Of a stretch of DNA of 64,000 bases, positions 41,992-53,669 are shown piece after piece. Origin of the DNA: Hymenoscyphus infarciens. Lineage: Eukaryota; Ascomycota; Leotiomycetes; Helotiales; Helotiaceae. Every line of letters begins with the position of its first letter. The first letter of the stretch is position 1. The stretch covers positions 115,661 to 179,660 of the forward strand of contig LLCB01000101.1 of assembly GCA_001414345.1 (NCBI GenBank). Reading direction: 5' to 3'. The notes beneath the pieces were generated by a model that was not told where the DNA came from, did not search any database, and was given only the letters and a program-made list of their open reading frames with translations. Made by a program: the position numbers and the translations under genes.

Positions 41992-44988
41992 TTACACGGG
42001 GTATACCGCCTTGAGAGCTGCGACATCCTCTGCAGTAATAGCGCCTGCGAGGTACGCGTTGAAGTCGGGAATGAGGGACTTGTAGAGATCGATAACCTAG
42101 AGAGAGTTAATTTTTGTTTTCGGGTGTTTGGAATTGCCGGTCAAACTTACGTGTCGGAAAACCCGCGATAAATCCGCCGTCAACGGAGTAAGGAATGAAT
42201 CTTCTAGCTTGTATCGAGCGATCACAGTAAACAAGTTAGCCAGATCCTTCTCCATGGCCTGGGGATTTGCCAAGACAACAAGACAGAATCCCTTCATGGC
42301 GGTAGCTTTCTCCACTGTGTAGTCCACAGAATTGATGGATTTTAGAAAGGGCTCGGAAAAAGAAGGTAATGCTTGCGCCATCAGTGCAGAATTCCCCAAA
42401 CCAAGTCGTCCGAGGGCGATCGCAGCATTTTCCGTGACAGACTTTGGAACGGCTGGGTTGCCAAGAATCTGAAGATATCTTCCCAAGAGCTTCTCCACAT
42501 AGTTTGCCATGTCGGGCCCGTACTGGATTGAAATCTCGCCAGCAGACCAACAAGCATTGTTAACCACGCTGAAACCAGTTTCAATTTGCTCGTCTATAAT
42601 TTGGTCCAGGTCAAGTTGTTGAATGAGAAGTGGCAGTAGTTTGGGGAGGAACGGTTTAAGTTGAGGAAAGACGTATTTTGCACAATCTCCGAGGAGCGCG
42701 TATGATGACTGACGGACATCATTCTCTGGATCTTCCATACAGAGCAAGAGTAGATCGAATACTGGAGGCTGCGAGCCAGCAATGAGACCGGCTGCTTGCT
42801 TCTCGTCGACGGCCTGGATGATAGCGCTCAAGAGGTCTAAACTTGTGATGAGAAAGTCCTTGTCAGGAGTATCCAAAATCGGATTGTTCACAGCAACCAA
42901 GTAATCCTCCAAATTTTGATAGATGATCTTAACACATCTTGTGAAGACTGGATCCGCAAATGGCGCAAACGAATCTGCAAGAGCACTCGCAACGTACGAG
43001 AGACATTCGAGTAGCGGGAACAACTCTCGCGACTGGTCTGATACTTTGTTCCATCGATGGATCAGCGCTGGCATCAAGATCTCGATCAGTTGAGGTTGAG
43101 CAAGACCATGACCGACATGCTCAGCCAGGGTTTGCACGCAATCGTAGAGAATGAACATGTTCTTGTCTTTGTACTTTTCGAAGCATCGGACAAATTGGCG
43201 AATAATTGGCTCACAGTAAGGTGTCAAAGTTGCACCTGCTCTCTCTTCAAGATGCGCGAAAGCCGAAGCACCTGCTTCTTGAACCCGCTTGTTGTGATCC
43301 AACATTTTCGTAAGAATACCTTCCATCATTGGCTCGAAGAATTGGGCACGCAGCTCTGGAGTACCGAGACTAGCTCCCCATGCAGAATATCGTCCCAGCG
43401 TCCAGCAAGTGATTTGTCGAACAAGAGGCTCTTCATCGTTGAGTAACGAAATCAAATAAGGAACTAGATCTGGAAGATGTGGAGTAACAACATCCAAGCA
43501 ACCTTCAGCGACTGCCCCAAGAGCAAGCACTGCAGCCTCGCGATAATGCCATTCTTCATGTTTTAAATTCGTCATCAAATAAGGAAGAATGGTGTTGAAA
43601 ACAGGAGCCCGGAAGTCGCCCGCAAAAACGTCGAGAGCAGCTGCAGAACATTTTCTCAGATTCCACCGATCTTCGGGATTGTCATCATCGTCATCATCAT
43701 CATCGTAGTCGTCCTCAATCTCCCCCTCGTCCAAGTCTTCGTTGTCCGCAAGCTTGGCGTAACCCCCGGCACCGTTTTGAGAAGCAGGATCTTCTTCTGC
43801 GCTACCTCCAGCTCGAATATTTTTGCCAGAGGCGAATTGGGGTTTGATGTCTTGTACGCGGTCATCCTCATCGGCGTCGTTGCCACCACCCTCTAACATT
43901 GCCCTATCTTCCTCGCTGTAGACCATACTTTCCAGTAGAACAGGTATGATCTTATCCAGATAGGGTGCTAATGATCCCCACAATTCGTGGTGTTCTCCCA
44001 CTGTGAGCCAGAATTCCGCAGCGTCACAGGCCAAATCTTCATCTTCCATCTTCATTTGCTGAGCAAGCATGTAGTCGACAAGACCAGCAATATGTGGTAG
44101 AATTTTATCAGGTCGGATTTCGACGATTTGGACAAAGGCTCGGCACACCTGTCTTCGGACATCTGCTGAGGGGTCGTTCGCAAGTTGGAATAATTGATTG
44201 AGGAGATCATCCAAAGATACAAGTAGTGCCTGTGGCTTTTGCGGGATAAAGACATTGATGGTTCCCAGTGCAAGGGATCGTACTTTCGGTTTATCGCTGC
44301 CGGCAAACTGGATGAGCTTTGGGATGATAAATGATAACGGCCGTTGTCCTTGATAGTCCTTGTCGAGCATCTTTCGATTGTCCTCGCAAACTTTGGCTAA
44401 AGCTGACATTGCGCCTTCTTGAGCTTCTGGTGCAATATTACCGGCCTCGTTCCCAATCAGCGCAAGCAGATCTGGCAAGAGCTGTGGCCAACCCATAATA
44501 CCCCCACGACTGACAATTTCTGCAATGACATTGCCGGCGTAACCACGTATCATTGAGCTTTTATCCTGCAATGCCGCAGGCACTGTAGACCGGACCAGCG
44601 CAAGACTTTCTGGCGGGATTGTCTTGTATCCAGTTTTGATGTTGTTTTTCAGCATCACAGCCGCGGCGGACCGAATTGCATGGTGATCTGTAGGGGCGGT
44701 GTTGGCTAAGGCTGGGGGTAGTTCAGAACTGGAGAAGAGGCATGTAAGGTAGTTGTTGATATCGGGGGAGGATTTTGCTTGCGCAAGCATCTATAAAACA
44801 ATTCCACCATTAGCATATGTTCCAATAAAAGTCTGGATATCGCTCAGCTGCGCAAATAGTCCGAGGCCATCACCACTCACAATCTCGGCCTGCTTTTGGG
44901 CATTTTTGTTGTGCCCACTCAGGGAATCCTTCAAACATGCTGATAGCTGGCGCAACTGCTCTTGCTCTGGCTGCCATGCCATGGCCAC
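41992..44988 (-). CDS. KAP104: Transportin / karyopherin beta-2 nuclear import receptor
   Basis: Three exons (44988-44881, 44790-42151, 42096-41992) give 950 aa, or 948 from the second ATG (MAWQPEQEQLRQL). The receptor carries PY-NLS cargo such as hnRNP-type RNA-binding proteins into the nucleus and releases it on RanGTP. The whole protein is a HEAT-repeat solenoid. The N-terminus has the transportin block NAQKQAEIMLAQAKSSPDIN, formed exactly across the 90-bp intron 1. Further on are ALQDKSSMIRGYAGNVIAEI and the diagnostic acidic H8 loop (a run of Asp in DDYDDDDDDDDNPEDRWNLR), which couples Ran binding to cargo release. RKCSAAALDV and YSAWGASL are conserved transportin motifs. The last 54-bp intron joins VFRH to VIDLYKSLIPDFNAYL. 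The gene is intact and of normal length. Confidence 0.95.
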
Positions 44989-46486
44989 AACGTAGCCCTC
45001 GACGGGGCGGTCAACTCAGATCTTTCCGATATGCAGGTACGCTGGTCCAGGTATGGAATTGTCTTGTGGAGGTCGCACAAGAATACTTTCTTGTAGGACC
45101 CTAGGCGTGCTGAGCCGGCATCTATTGAGAGAGGATGTATCAGTAACGGTTTGCTTGCCAGGCTCTCGCGGTGTGTTTGTTTGGGAGGGGTTGCGGCGGG
45201 CGAGGAGGAATTTCTCGTAAAAGGGTAATGGTGGGGATAGCTCACAAGAGAAAGAATTTTGGCTGCGGGAAAGGTTATTTTGGTCGGCTGGAGACGCTGC
45301 CCTGATCGTAAGTTAATTTTCTGGTTTGCTTTTGCCTTCGCAGCAGGAAGGCGAAGAAGACGAAGGTTACTCTGCGAGTACCCGAAGTGCGCGATGCGGT
45401 CTGAAAGCTGTCGCTGTCGCTGTCGCAAAGGGGAGGGGTTGTGGTGGGTGTAACTTGCACTGTACAGCGAGCGTACGTGCTCGTGCGTTGCTCGTGCGTT
45501 GCTTAGGTGGGTGGTGTGGTGCGCCGCCTCGATAGAGAATTTTAGTTCGGTGAAGGGATGAACTTGACTTCAAAAGAACCGCATATTCCAAGTCACCATC
45601 AACTCTAGTTTTTGCGCTTACAATCAACTAAATTGACATTTACAAGTGAATTGACTCGGCCAGTTTTCCAGCTCCTTTTCTGCCGCTTGCAGATGACAAT
45701 ATGATTGAGGCGCGAGGGCTTTCCTGACATACGCCGCTATGCGACTGTAAGGTGCGAGAAACCTTGGAACTCGTTACACAGTTGCTTCTCTGCCCAGTGG
45801 GTCAAGAGGCATGTCAAACGGGCATGGACATGGACAGGAATGTTTCTTCTTCTTTTCAAAATGCTTCTCCTTCTTCTCAGCCACGTTGGGAAGAGCAATA
45901 CATGCATAGCGGGTTGGACACAAACCGATCCCATAGCCCTGAAAAGGGAATGGGCAAGGCCTCTTTTGGATATCAAAATACATCTGACCCCATGGGTATG
46001 CTGCAATCGGAAAGGCAAACCCCATTCCGTGAATTCTACCACCTCACCTTTGGCTACACCTCCAAACGGACCATTCACGTCGCTCAACCCTGCCTCTTGT
46101 CCTCGAGTCTGCCCAAATACGGCGAGCACAGCCTCGCTGTCAAGTAGCGTAACGTAGCCTGACAAGATGCAGTCATGACCCAAAGTGTGGTGGTGTTCGT
46201 GCCAGTCATCGTAACACAAGCAGCAGACAGACCCCTTTCCGATACCATCCGATGGGTCGAGTATCGTGCAGTATAAACCAAGATTGGCGCAGAAGCTTCC
46301 GTCCAAATCGTGGGATTATGTGGTTGCAATATCGTCGCCATCCGTTGTACACCTGCAACAGTAAAACCCGTTTTCGTGACTGCCAGGTGGAATTTTGTGT
46401 GTCTCGTGGCAAACAGAATGCCGGGGATAACCTCGAATAGAATGCTCCAAAGTAATTACTGTGCCCAAAGTTCTCTTCGAAGGTTT
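44989..46486. other. Kap104 upstream region with unassigned overlapping ORFs
   Basis: Next to Kap104 are chance-looking frames (44931-45428 minus, 45259-45535 plus). At 45705-46157 a plus frame overlaps a 189-codon minus frame (46306-45737, MDGSFCANLGLYCTIL...). A further minus frame at 46440-46084 stays open over 110 codons (FEVIPGILFATRHTKFHL) without an initiating ATG. None matches a family I know. One may be a lineage-specific gene downstream of the PAC4-like gene, but I cannot choose between them. The Kap104 promoter lies around 45000-45250. Confidence 0.35.
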
Positions 46487-46977
46487 TCAGAGGTCCACCA
46501 TTCGGCTCTTTTGGAATTCCTCCATCACCACCTCAACCACCTGCTTGAACCCCTCCATTTCTTCCTCGACCGTCCCACCCATTCCCGCTCCCGCAAAGGT
46601 CATAGAACTTCCGACATAAACCGGTCTTTGTGTTCGCCGAGCGAGTAGCTTTGCGATGCGCGTTGTGAAGTCCAACGAAGACTCTTGGGTGTAAAGAGGG
46701 GTAGATAGTGTTTGGCCGGTATTCAATCTCTGCCCTGGTATTAGATTTGCAGTGGAATCCATGAATTCGAACGGGACGAACATACATCTGGCATAGCATA
46801 GACAAAGGAGCCCAGCGGGACGGTGGTGGAGGTGTCGCCATTCGAGGCAGTGGTCAGGAATACAAGGATGGAGGTTTTTTGGATTGTAAGGCAGAGATGG
46901 ATTCGAGTATCCGGGCCCTTGGGCAGAGGAAAAGAAACCTCAATGGGACGACTGGAGTGTTGCTCGTCGTTCTCCAT
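46487..46977 (-). CDS. Proteasome assembly chaperone 4-like protein
   Basis: Two exons (46977-46786 and 46729-46487) joined by a 56-bp intron (GTATGT..CAG) give 144 aa. EVSFPLPKGPDTRIHLCLT and SILVFLTTASNGD, PLGSFVYAMPD, then across the splice RLNTGQTLSTPLYT, match fungal PAC4 proteins. The C-terminal half follows with LDFTTRIAKLLARRTQRPVY and the helix GGTVEEEMEGFKQVV. These small proteins pair with PAC3 to scaffold assembly of the 20S proteasome alpha ring. No signal peptide or membrane segment. The same-strand neighbour upstream ends 256 bp away, so it probably has its own promoter. Confidence 0.82.
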
Positions 46978-47233
46978 TGCGTATGACTTGAGTTGTACTT
47001 CCTTTGTCGAGAGTTGTTGGTGTTGACGAAGCCTGGAAAGAGGTCCCTAGCTTTGACCAATGAACTTCGTCACCCTCGCTGCCTTCACCTCTTCGGATTT
47101 TTTTTATAAAAAAAAACACAACCTATACCAACTTCAACGGCATAGCAGACATGAATTATATCAAGTGTTTAAATTGGTTTTCTGAAAGCTATTACGCCTC
47201 GTTGCAATTCCTTACTCTGTTAACTATATCAGA

Positions 47234-48723
47234 TCAGAGTCCAATCTCCCGAAGCCTCTCATTCAACCATGCGACATCTTCCTTGCTGTCACCTGGTCCT
47301 CCAGCCCAGTGTCCCCATATCTGCTCATCAGTTAGTTTTAGAACACAGGTCGTAGGACGATAGGGTACTATAGAGTTGGGGGAATTCTTATACTTACACT
47401 TGGGAACACTTGGATTTTTCCAATCCCCTCTCTCATATTTGCGACTTCATTTTCCGAATCTTCATGTCTAATTCAGGTTAGCAAGCTGCTAATCAACCAT
47501 TGAAGATTACCTTACGGAAAATACAAGTCAGTTTTTCCTGGAAGTACCAGCATTTTTGCCTTGATGGCCTGCATTGCTGCTTTGAAGTCTCCGTTATATG
47601 GCTCTTGCTTTGTGACGTTTCCGGCTTGCCAGGTATGCAGCATCACGAGCAGATTATCGGGATCTATGAAGGTCAACATCATTTCCGACGGATTTTCGCA
47701 GTGGTATTACCTTTGGACAGTGCCCAACTCTCCCAGAAATTCGTCATAAAGTCCTCGAGGTCCTTGAAGCCAAGAACAGTTTCATACAACTTCTCGCGAT
47801 AGAATGCTTGACTAAAGCCCCAGCCTACATCGATTCAGCTCTCAGCTATTGCGCAAAAAAAGGGTGGGAAGACGCACCAGCGTAACCTCTCCCAAATGCT
47901 TTCAATCCAACTTCCTTCTCTTCTGCCGTCCAAGGATCCATGTCATCAAGAGAAAGCCTTCCCAAAGCAGCTGCTTTGCCATTGCAGGAGCCACCAGATG
48001 ATTGCTTTTTGGCTGCAAGAAGAGCAGATTTCACGCCTTCGAGGAATACTTGGTTGTGAGGACTAGTCACAGCCGAGCCACAGAACGGGACACAGATGTC
48101 CATGAAATCGGGATAACTTGTTGCCCATTGGTAAGTTTGACCTAAATTTTGGTAAGCTATTGTCTAACATATCACCCATATCACATCGTGGGAGTCTTGG
48201 TGTTGATAATCTTACCTGCGCCCATACTCCAACCCAACACAGCCTTCGCATGCTTAACATTCAAGTGCTCTGTTACCAATTTATGCTGAGCCTTCACGTT
48301 ATCGAAAAAGGTGATTCTGATAGACGGGCTCATATCAGAATTCGAAGGGGAAGTCGACTGTCCATTGCCGAAAAGAGCGGTGATGATAATGAAGTATTTC
48401 TTCGGATTTAGGACCTGATCTTCTCCGATAAGCCATTCATTATCGGCGATTGCTTCAAGAAGTCAGTAAATTTAAAATTCTTCTAGTCGAATCACGTTCC
48501 TACATCCCCTAGAATCATGTCAGTATTTCCTTATACGCCTGGGCCTGGTGCAGTGTTGTACTGGCCAGTCAACTAGATAAAACACTTACGAAAACCACGA
48601 GGGGTAAATTATGACAGGGGATTTTGGATCTCCAAATGTCTTGTATGCAATCTCTGCATCTTTGATTGATTCTCCTGATTGGAGTGGAAAGTCTCCAAGT
48701 TTGTAGGTCGCAACACCTGACAT
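47234..48723 (-). CDS. MetX-like alpha/beta hydrolase (homoserine O-acetyltransferase family) with a 5-nt microexon
   Basis: Eight exons can be joined in frame to 352 aa: 48723-48590, 48508-48504, 48452-48216, 48141-47878, 47824-47711, 47663-47516, 47467-47398 and 47320-47234. Exon 2 is only five bases (GGGAT). With it, SWF joins to SGSIADNEWLIGEDQVLNPK, the family's lead block; without it the frame is lost. The nucleophile elbow is VLGWSMGAGQTYQW (S122), with the acid probably D297 (GKTDLYF) and the base H328 (IWGHWAG). The fold is that of homoserine/serine O-acetyltransferases, but the fungal group to which this belongs is broad, so acetyl transfer to homoserine is only a possibility. All introns are 47-81 bp. 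Divergent from the flavin-reductase-like gene. Confidence 0.88.
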
Positions 48724-49217
48724 GGCGGTATTGGGTGAGGTGGTGGTATTGGGTTATGGGAAGGGCTCTGTACTTGAATCAAGTAAAGGTTGACGATCAA
48801 GATGATGATTCAAAATGCCGAAATAAGTTTTGAGGAAATCGAGCTTATCATTACATAAATGGAGTATTATCATTATCAACACCTGGATAGGCAGCTCCTT
48901 CCGTGGTGGCTACCTATCACCCCTCATTCTGGTCTTCAGGTGTGGGGTAAAAACTCCCACCACCGGCCCGTGGTGTGGGTCCTATGATGCCGGAACTTTT
49001 CCCGTCCACGTCGATTACACCATCATCATCAATGTATGTGACGCGATCAAACACCATTCGAAGAGTTCTGTAAGTGTACCTATATAATCTTTCATCGGTC
49101 TTCATAATTCCCATCATTGATATATCGCCCAGTCCCTTCAACTTCACTCACATTTCGATTGTTACAATAACACCAAACCCATTATCATTATCAAGACTCA
49201 AAACCTCGTCATCGAAA
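48724..49217. promoter_or_regulatory. Divergent promoter region between MetX-like and flavin-reductase-like genes
   Basis: 494 bp between the two start codons. A direct TTGGGTGAGGTGG/TTGGGTTATGGG similarity lies next to the MetX-like start. No clear TATA box is seen. The pairing might reflect co-regulation of two small-molecule enzymes; that is inference from arrangement only. Confidence 0.4.
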
Positions 49218-50142
49218 ATGTCACGAGCAGACGCTGAAAAAGAAATCAAGCGAAACCCCCATCCAGACTTCAAAAAGGTCGAAGGTGAAAGATCTCCCTT
49301 CGATACCTCCCGATCCTGGGAACTAAAACAAACCCCTCAACCCTCATGGAAATTTGGCGACGGAGCCAACGATAAATCCTCCCTCAACACCCCTCACGTA
49401 GAAATTGACCCTTACGAAGAAGGTCGCCCCCCAGTCTTCAATTACAAACTCCTCATCTCAGGAGTCGTCCCACGACCGGTCGGATTCCTCAGCACTCGCT
49501 CTAAAGATGGGTCATCTACCAATCTGGCACCATTCTCCTACTTCAACGTGGTAAGCCACGATCCCCCTCTTTTCACAGTGGGTTTCGCAGGCGGCTTCAG
49601 TAACGCGAAAGATTCGTTGAAGAATTTAAAGGAGAGTGAGGAGGTTGTGATTAATATCATTTCCGAGCATTTCGTTGAAGCCGCGAATTCGACGAGTATC
49701 AATGCGCCCTATGGGGAGAGTGAGTGGGCTTTGAGTGGACTTACTCCTATTGCTTCTTCGACTGTGAAGGCGAGTAGGGTTAAGGAGGCAATCTTCTCGG
49801 TTGAGGGGAAGTTGGAGAGTTTGAGGGAGTTTGAGAGTAAGGCTACGCCGGGGAAGAAGAGTGGTGTTCTGGCTATTATCGAGGGGACGAGGTTTTGGGT
49901 CAGGGAAGATGCTATCAATGAGGAGAGGAACCTTATTGATCCCGCTGTGAGCATTCCCCTTCCTAAGAGATGGTATTTTCCTAACAGCTTTGCAGGTTTT
50001 GAAGCCCATCAGCAGACTTGGTGGGATTACATATGGAAGAACGACTGACGGACTTGAAATTCCCCGACCTGACTACACAGCGAGTGTTGAGAACAATGAG
50101 GAGGCGAAGAAGTTGGTGAAGCCAAAGGTGGATGGACAATGA
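49218..50142 (+). CDS. Flavin-reductase-like FMN-binding split-barrel protein
   Basis: Two exons (49218-49946, 49996-50142) give 291 aa. The fold binds FMN; conserved blocks are YKLLISGVVPRPVGFLSTRSKDG and NLAPFSYFNVVSHDPPLFTVGF, then KDSLKNLKESEEVVINI and INAPYGESEW. The short intron (GTGAGC..TTTGCAG, 49 bp) leads to VLKPISRLGGITYGRTTDGLEIPRPDY and a hydrophilic tail ending VDGQ, matching the family C-terminus. Reading through the intron instead keeps the frame open to 50048 (ending DYIWKND), which would be a shorter tail with no family resemblance. The start is ATG at 49218 (context GAAAATGTC); the in-frame upstream codons are leader. Substrate unknown; homologues reduce flavins or aryl compounds with NAD(P)H. 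Confidence 0.88.
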
Positions 50143-50734
50143 GTGGAATGTGATCATATGAACTCGTTACTACCTAGATCTGCCATGACCGACAGAGAAT
50201 AGAAATAGAAGATATTTTTACCTAGGTGTGCCACGAATATGCGTGGGGATTTTTTGCGGTCTATACACAGTCAATACTCTCCAAACAAAGTGAACGCCAA
50301 TGAACACCAATATAGCATACTGAATTTCCAACGACCACTTCAGAGTAATAGCTCATAGTTTTAACCATAGAATTCTCTTATTCGACTCGTGTTCTATAAA
50401 GTATAATTAAGTATTCGAGATGTTTGAGAAAAACTAAATTTATTGAACTATGTATGCAACAACAAAACTTGAAAGTATTTTGCATCGAGCTGAATGATAG
50501 AATTGGTCAGTACCATGATCAATTTTTCGGCACGAGAAAGTTCCCACAAAAGAACAATCGTTAAGCCCACACGCTGCGGCAAGACAGACTAACTGAATTA
50601 AGGAAAGGATGCGTAGTCGGGACGACGATTCGCTCTGGCTTAACCCGGTGGGCTTCCGAAGGTACTCCCAGTATCACGTGGTTCTGCCCTATTCTGCCAC
50701 CTGCAGCCCTACAATAGTTCTCATTATTTCCAAA
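50143..50734. other. Intergenic
   Basis: 592 bp between the flavin-reductase-like gene and the F-box-type pseudogene. Rather AT-rich from about 50330 to 50480, without a recognised repeat. No gene seen. Confidence 0.45.
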
Positions 50735-52488
50735 ATGAATAACCTACCGCCAGAAATATACGATAATGTAACTAAAACACCCGTTCCTGAAAACATTCTA
50801 AAAGTCTGGCCAAATTGTCTCCAATTTTCAGCAAGTTATTAAACCGCGCCAGCAAGCTAGATTTGACTCGCTGCAAACCCAAGGCAATACGATTCCCTAT
50901 AAGTCCAACTACCTCCGACCAGATGTGAAAACCCTTCACAGCCTTCGTCTTACTTCGAAGGCGTTAGGGGAAGCAGCCACTGCCATTTTATTTCAATCCA
51001 CTCCTCTCGTCTGGAAGGTTGGCGATTTGCCTGAGCATACAACCGACTTTCCTCTCATTGGGCACATTGAGAAATCTGTGACTGCGCCGAATGCAACAAT
51101 TGCTTCTATGATCAAACTTTTGAGGATTAGTTTTCAAAGTTTGGGTGATTGGAATGGCAGACATACTAGTTGCTTTGAGGCGTTAGAAGAGAAGATTTTT
51201 GTGAGGCCACAGTTGCTTGAGACTCCGTTTGGGGTAATACCACCTGCGTAGCCTTGTGGGAATTTTGAACGGTTAGTTAGAATCTTATTCTTGTGGTTCT
51301 CGTCTCTCGAAGGCTCGGGAAATAACCTTTCTTACTAATTATGTTTTACTATTGTAGGTTGGAGCGTCCCCAGAGAGCCCGACTGTTCATCAAGAAGATG
51401 CCTGAGACTCTTGAAAGATCAACAAATTTGAAATCATTGGCTGTAAATTCTGGCTCTTGGGTGAGTATGTATCGTGGACGCGGAGAGGAATACGCCCCAA
51501 CCTTAGGTATCACTCTCATCTCTCCGCTGGCGGAAGCCATCGCTGGACGTATGAGGACGACGAACTTCGAACATCTCACAGAGTTGAAGCTTTCAGCTGC
51601 TTTCTCTTCCATGCTCTGAAAACTTCTTGTCTATTTCGAAAGCGATGCCGGAAAGACTAGGCCCTCAATTGAAGAAGCTATTCCTGGCTTATACTGATGC
51701 AACTAGACCCAACGGATCTAAGGATTATTTACGCCAAAGTAGTAAGACTGATGATGGCGATGACAACTATCCTCTATCGAATCTCCAGGAAGAGTATCCA
51801 AATCCACGATATACGTACCCAATGTTCAAGATAGTCTCCCGTTGTCCGAAGCTTAAGGTGCTTGGACTCGCCGGGACGCATTTCCTGGACGGCAATCTTC
51901 TGGACTGGAAATCAGAGGCGACGGGCTTGGAATCGATACTAATATCACGCATGAGCATCACTTCCAAGAAATTGATCAAGTTACTCTCGCCTCCAGCACA
52001 CCCTCTTACCATGGACTCATCAGTCCTCACAAACATCGAACTCGAGTGGGTGGATCTCACAGATGGCCTATGGGGAGAAGTATTCAAACACCTCACCAAC
52101 TGTCACAAACTTGAATACCTCAACCCAAAGAACCTTTCATACGCAAGAAATAGAAGATCTTCTCGCTTCAGTATGACTCCCTTCCCACTCATCTTCCAAT
52201 ACACAAGAGTTTACATACTAACACCAAATAGGAGAGCGGAACGTCAGACCTTACGAGGATGCGAGTAGCTTGTGGTCACTTGATGGAACAGATGAAGTGC
52301 AACTTCTCCCTTTAGTACTAAACTTGGCGAAGAAAGCTGGGGGGAGGACTAATTACTCGGATCTTAGGATGGAGCAAAATTCTTTCCTTATAAGGAGGTG
52401 GAGAATTTGGGTCCTGAGAATAGACCGAGGAAGAGTGTTGGTAGAAGGGCACTACGGAGGAATTGCCTTATCTAATTTGCTCCGTTGA
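50735..52488 (+). pseudogene. F-box/LRR-like fungal protein, broken
   Basis: Exon 1 (50735-50767) codes MNNLPPEIYDN, an F-box-like opening, and is joined by a 64-bp intron to exon 2 at 50832. Exon 2 reads LHSLRLTSKALGEAATAILFQ, a typical region after the F-box. TAG at 51249-51251 stops it at PPA. Ignoring the stop, a good intron (GTTAGT, branch TACTAAT, TTGTAG) leads in the right phase to LERPQRARLFIKKMPETLER, then LTELKLSAAF. A frameshift near 51600-51620 follows. SISKAMPERLGPQLKKLFLAYTDATRP, KIVSRCPKLKVLGLAGTHFLDGN and NCHKLEYLNP come next, and after another intron RPYEDASSLWSLDG. Such proteins may be ubiquitin-ligase adaptors, but this lineage-expanded group is uncharacterised. One nonsense codon plus one indel mark it as dead, unless sequencing errors explain both. 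Confidence 0.62.
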
Positions 52489-53062
52489 TGAGTATAAGTG
52501 TGTTGTTGTTGAATATATCTTGACTTAGTGATTTTAGAGGTGTTTTTGTTCTCTTGTTCCATGAATTTTGAGGATGGAGTTTTGTGTAACAATGCTAAGC
52601 GAAGGATGCCTAAACCAAACTTTCCATCTCAGGTGTGATGCCTAAGAGCCTAAGAGCTGCAGTGTTACCGTCAAAGGGGTCGCTACAGCTGTGAAGGATT
52701 CTTCGCCAGCGATCCAGCGCAATGCCATGTTTGTTTCAGTTCGTTATGACTCTCCCTGTAGTGAGCCGGGGGAGGAGTCAAGAATACGTGGGTTTTCATA
52801 ATCCGGTATTAGGGAATGGATATAAAGGCCTTTTGGAAATGAAATCTTTCAATTCTCAAAGCAACCCTCGACACTCACTCAGATCGCTCCTCGTCAAAAA
52901 GACCATTCTCATCAACTTCCCTCCCAGCGAAACCAAAATATCTCCCCCCCCCCCCGAACCAAAACCCAAATTCTCGCTCTCCACAAAAGCAACTTCCTAC
53001 CCCGCTTCCTACCTCAGTTTCATCCATTACACCACTTACACTGCCCGCGATAAACACCCGAA
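52489..53062. other. Upstream region of the small Cys-rich ORF
   Basis: Contains a TATA-type element (listed separately) followed by about 200 bp that is rich in C and A, including a 13-C run near 52947. The overlapping frame 52722-53168 (148 codons) has the composition of a leader rather than a protein. Confidence 0.35.
52821..52827 (+). promoter_or_regulatory. Candidate TATA box
   Basis: TATAAAG, followed after about 25-40 bp by a CA/CT-rich stretch typical of fungal transcript starts. It would drive the small ORF at 53063 with a leader of roughly 200 bases. Confidence 0.35.
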
Positions 53063-53245
53063 ATGTGCACCTTCCGATATGGCAGATGCAAGAGATGCAA
53101 TGAAGAAATTCCCGGCGAGCAACGGCCTTCGGACTTGTGTCGATACATGGGAGGACCGAGGTGTGTAGGAAAGTTTAGATGGTACAAGGTCCCTGGGACC
53201 TCAAGGGGCTGTTGGCAATGCATTGGAAGACCAGTTAATCCTTAA
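53063..53245 (+). CDS. Small cysteine-rich hypothetical protein (60 aa)
   Basis: An intron-free 60-codon frame with a favourable start context (CCCGAAATGTGC). It carries eight regularly placed Cys, including a CxxC (CKRC) and a second CxxC (CWQC), with PRCVGKF and RGCWQCIGRP near the end. Paired CxxC motifs suggest a small zinc-binding fold. There is no signal peptide, so it is not a typical secreted effector. Not matched to a named family. It lies about 180 bp before a MITE cluster. It could be chance coding; the Cys spacing and the upstream TATA box are the only support. Confidence 0.38.
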   Translation: MCTFRYGRCKRCNEEIPGEQRPSDLCRYMGGPRCVGKFRWYKVPGTSRGCWQCIGRPVNP

Positions 53246-53669
53246 GACGTGTGGGGGGTGTTGGAGTAAGAAAAGGGATGAGGGGGCAATTTGGTTTGGG
53301 ATTTGAGCGAAAATTGACTTGAGATTCGTGGACGTTGGTGAAGTTTTGCTTTGGATTTTATTTGGTTCGTTGATCTTTGGGTGGAGTTGTTAGTTGAATA
53401 GAAGTCTTTCCCTTGCCGGTTCCGCTTTCTAAGCTTTTTAAGAAAATTCCTTGATTTCCTCCCTTTTTAAGCACTCTTTTATCTATCAATTAATAACAAC
53501 ATATAATATACTATTTATAAGAATAGGAAAGAAGAGGCTTATATCTCCTCTTATACTCTATAAACTTTATAGGATAAAAATAGACAATTTTATTTAGATA
53601 AACAGATATAGCGCTTCTTTCTAGCTAGGCTTTATCTCTTTTAGAGTACTTTTATTTTCTATCTTCTAA

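Noticed and set aside
45737..46306. 189-codon minus-strand frame overlapped by 131-150-codon plus-strand frames
   Set aside because: Longest unexplained frame in the window, but no known motif, no supporting splice structure and full antisense competition; kept only as an unassigned region.
46977..50142. Possible biosynthetic gene cluster (MetX-like hydrolase plus flavin-reductase-like enzyme)
   Set aside because: No core synthase, transporter or pathway regulator nearby, and the neighbours are housekeeping genes.
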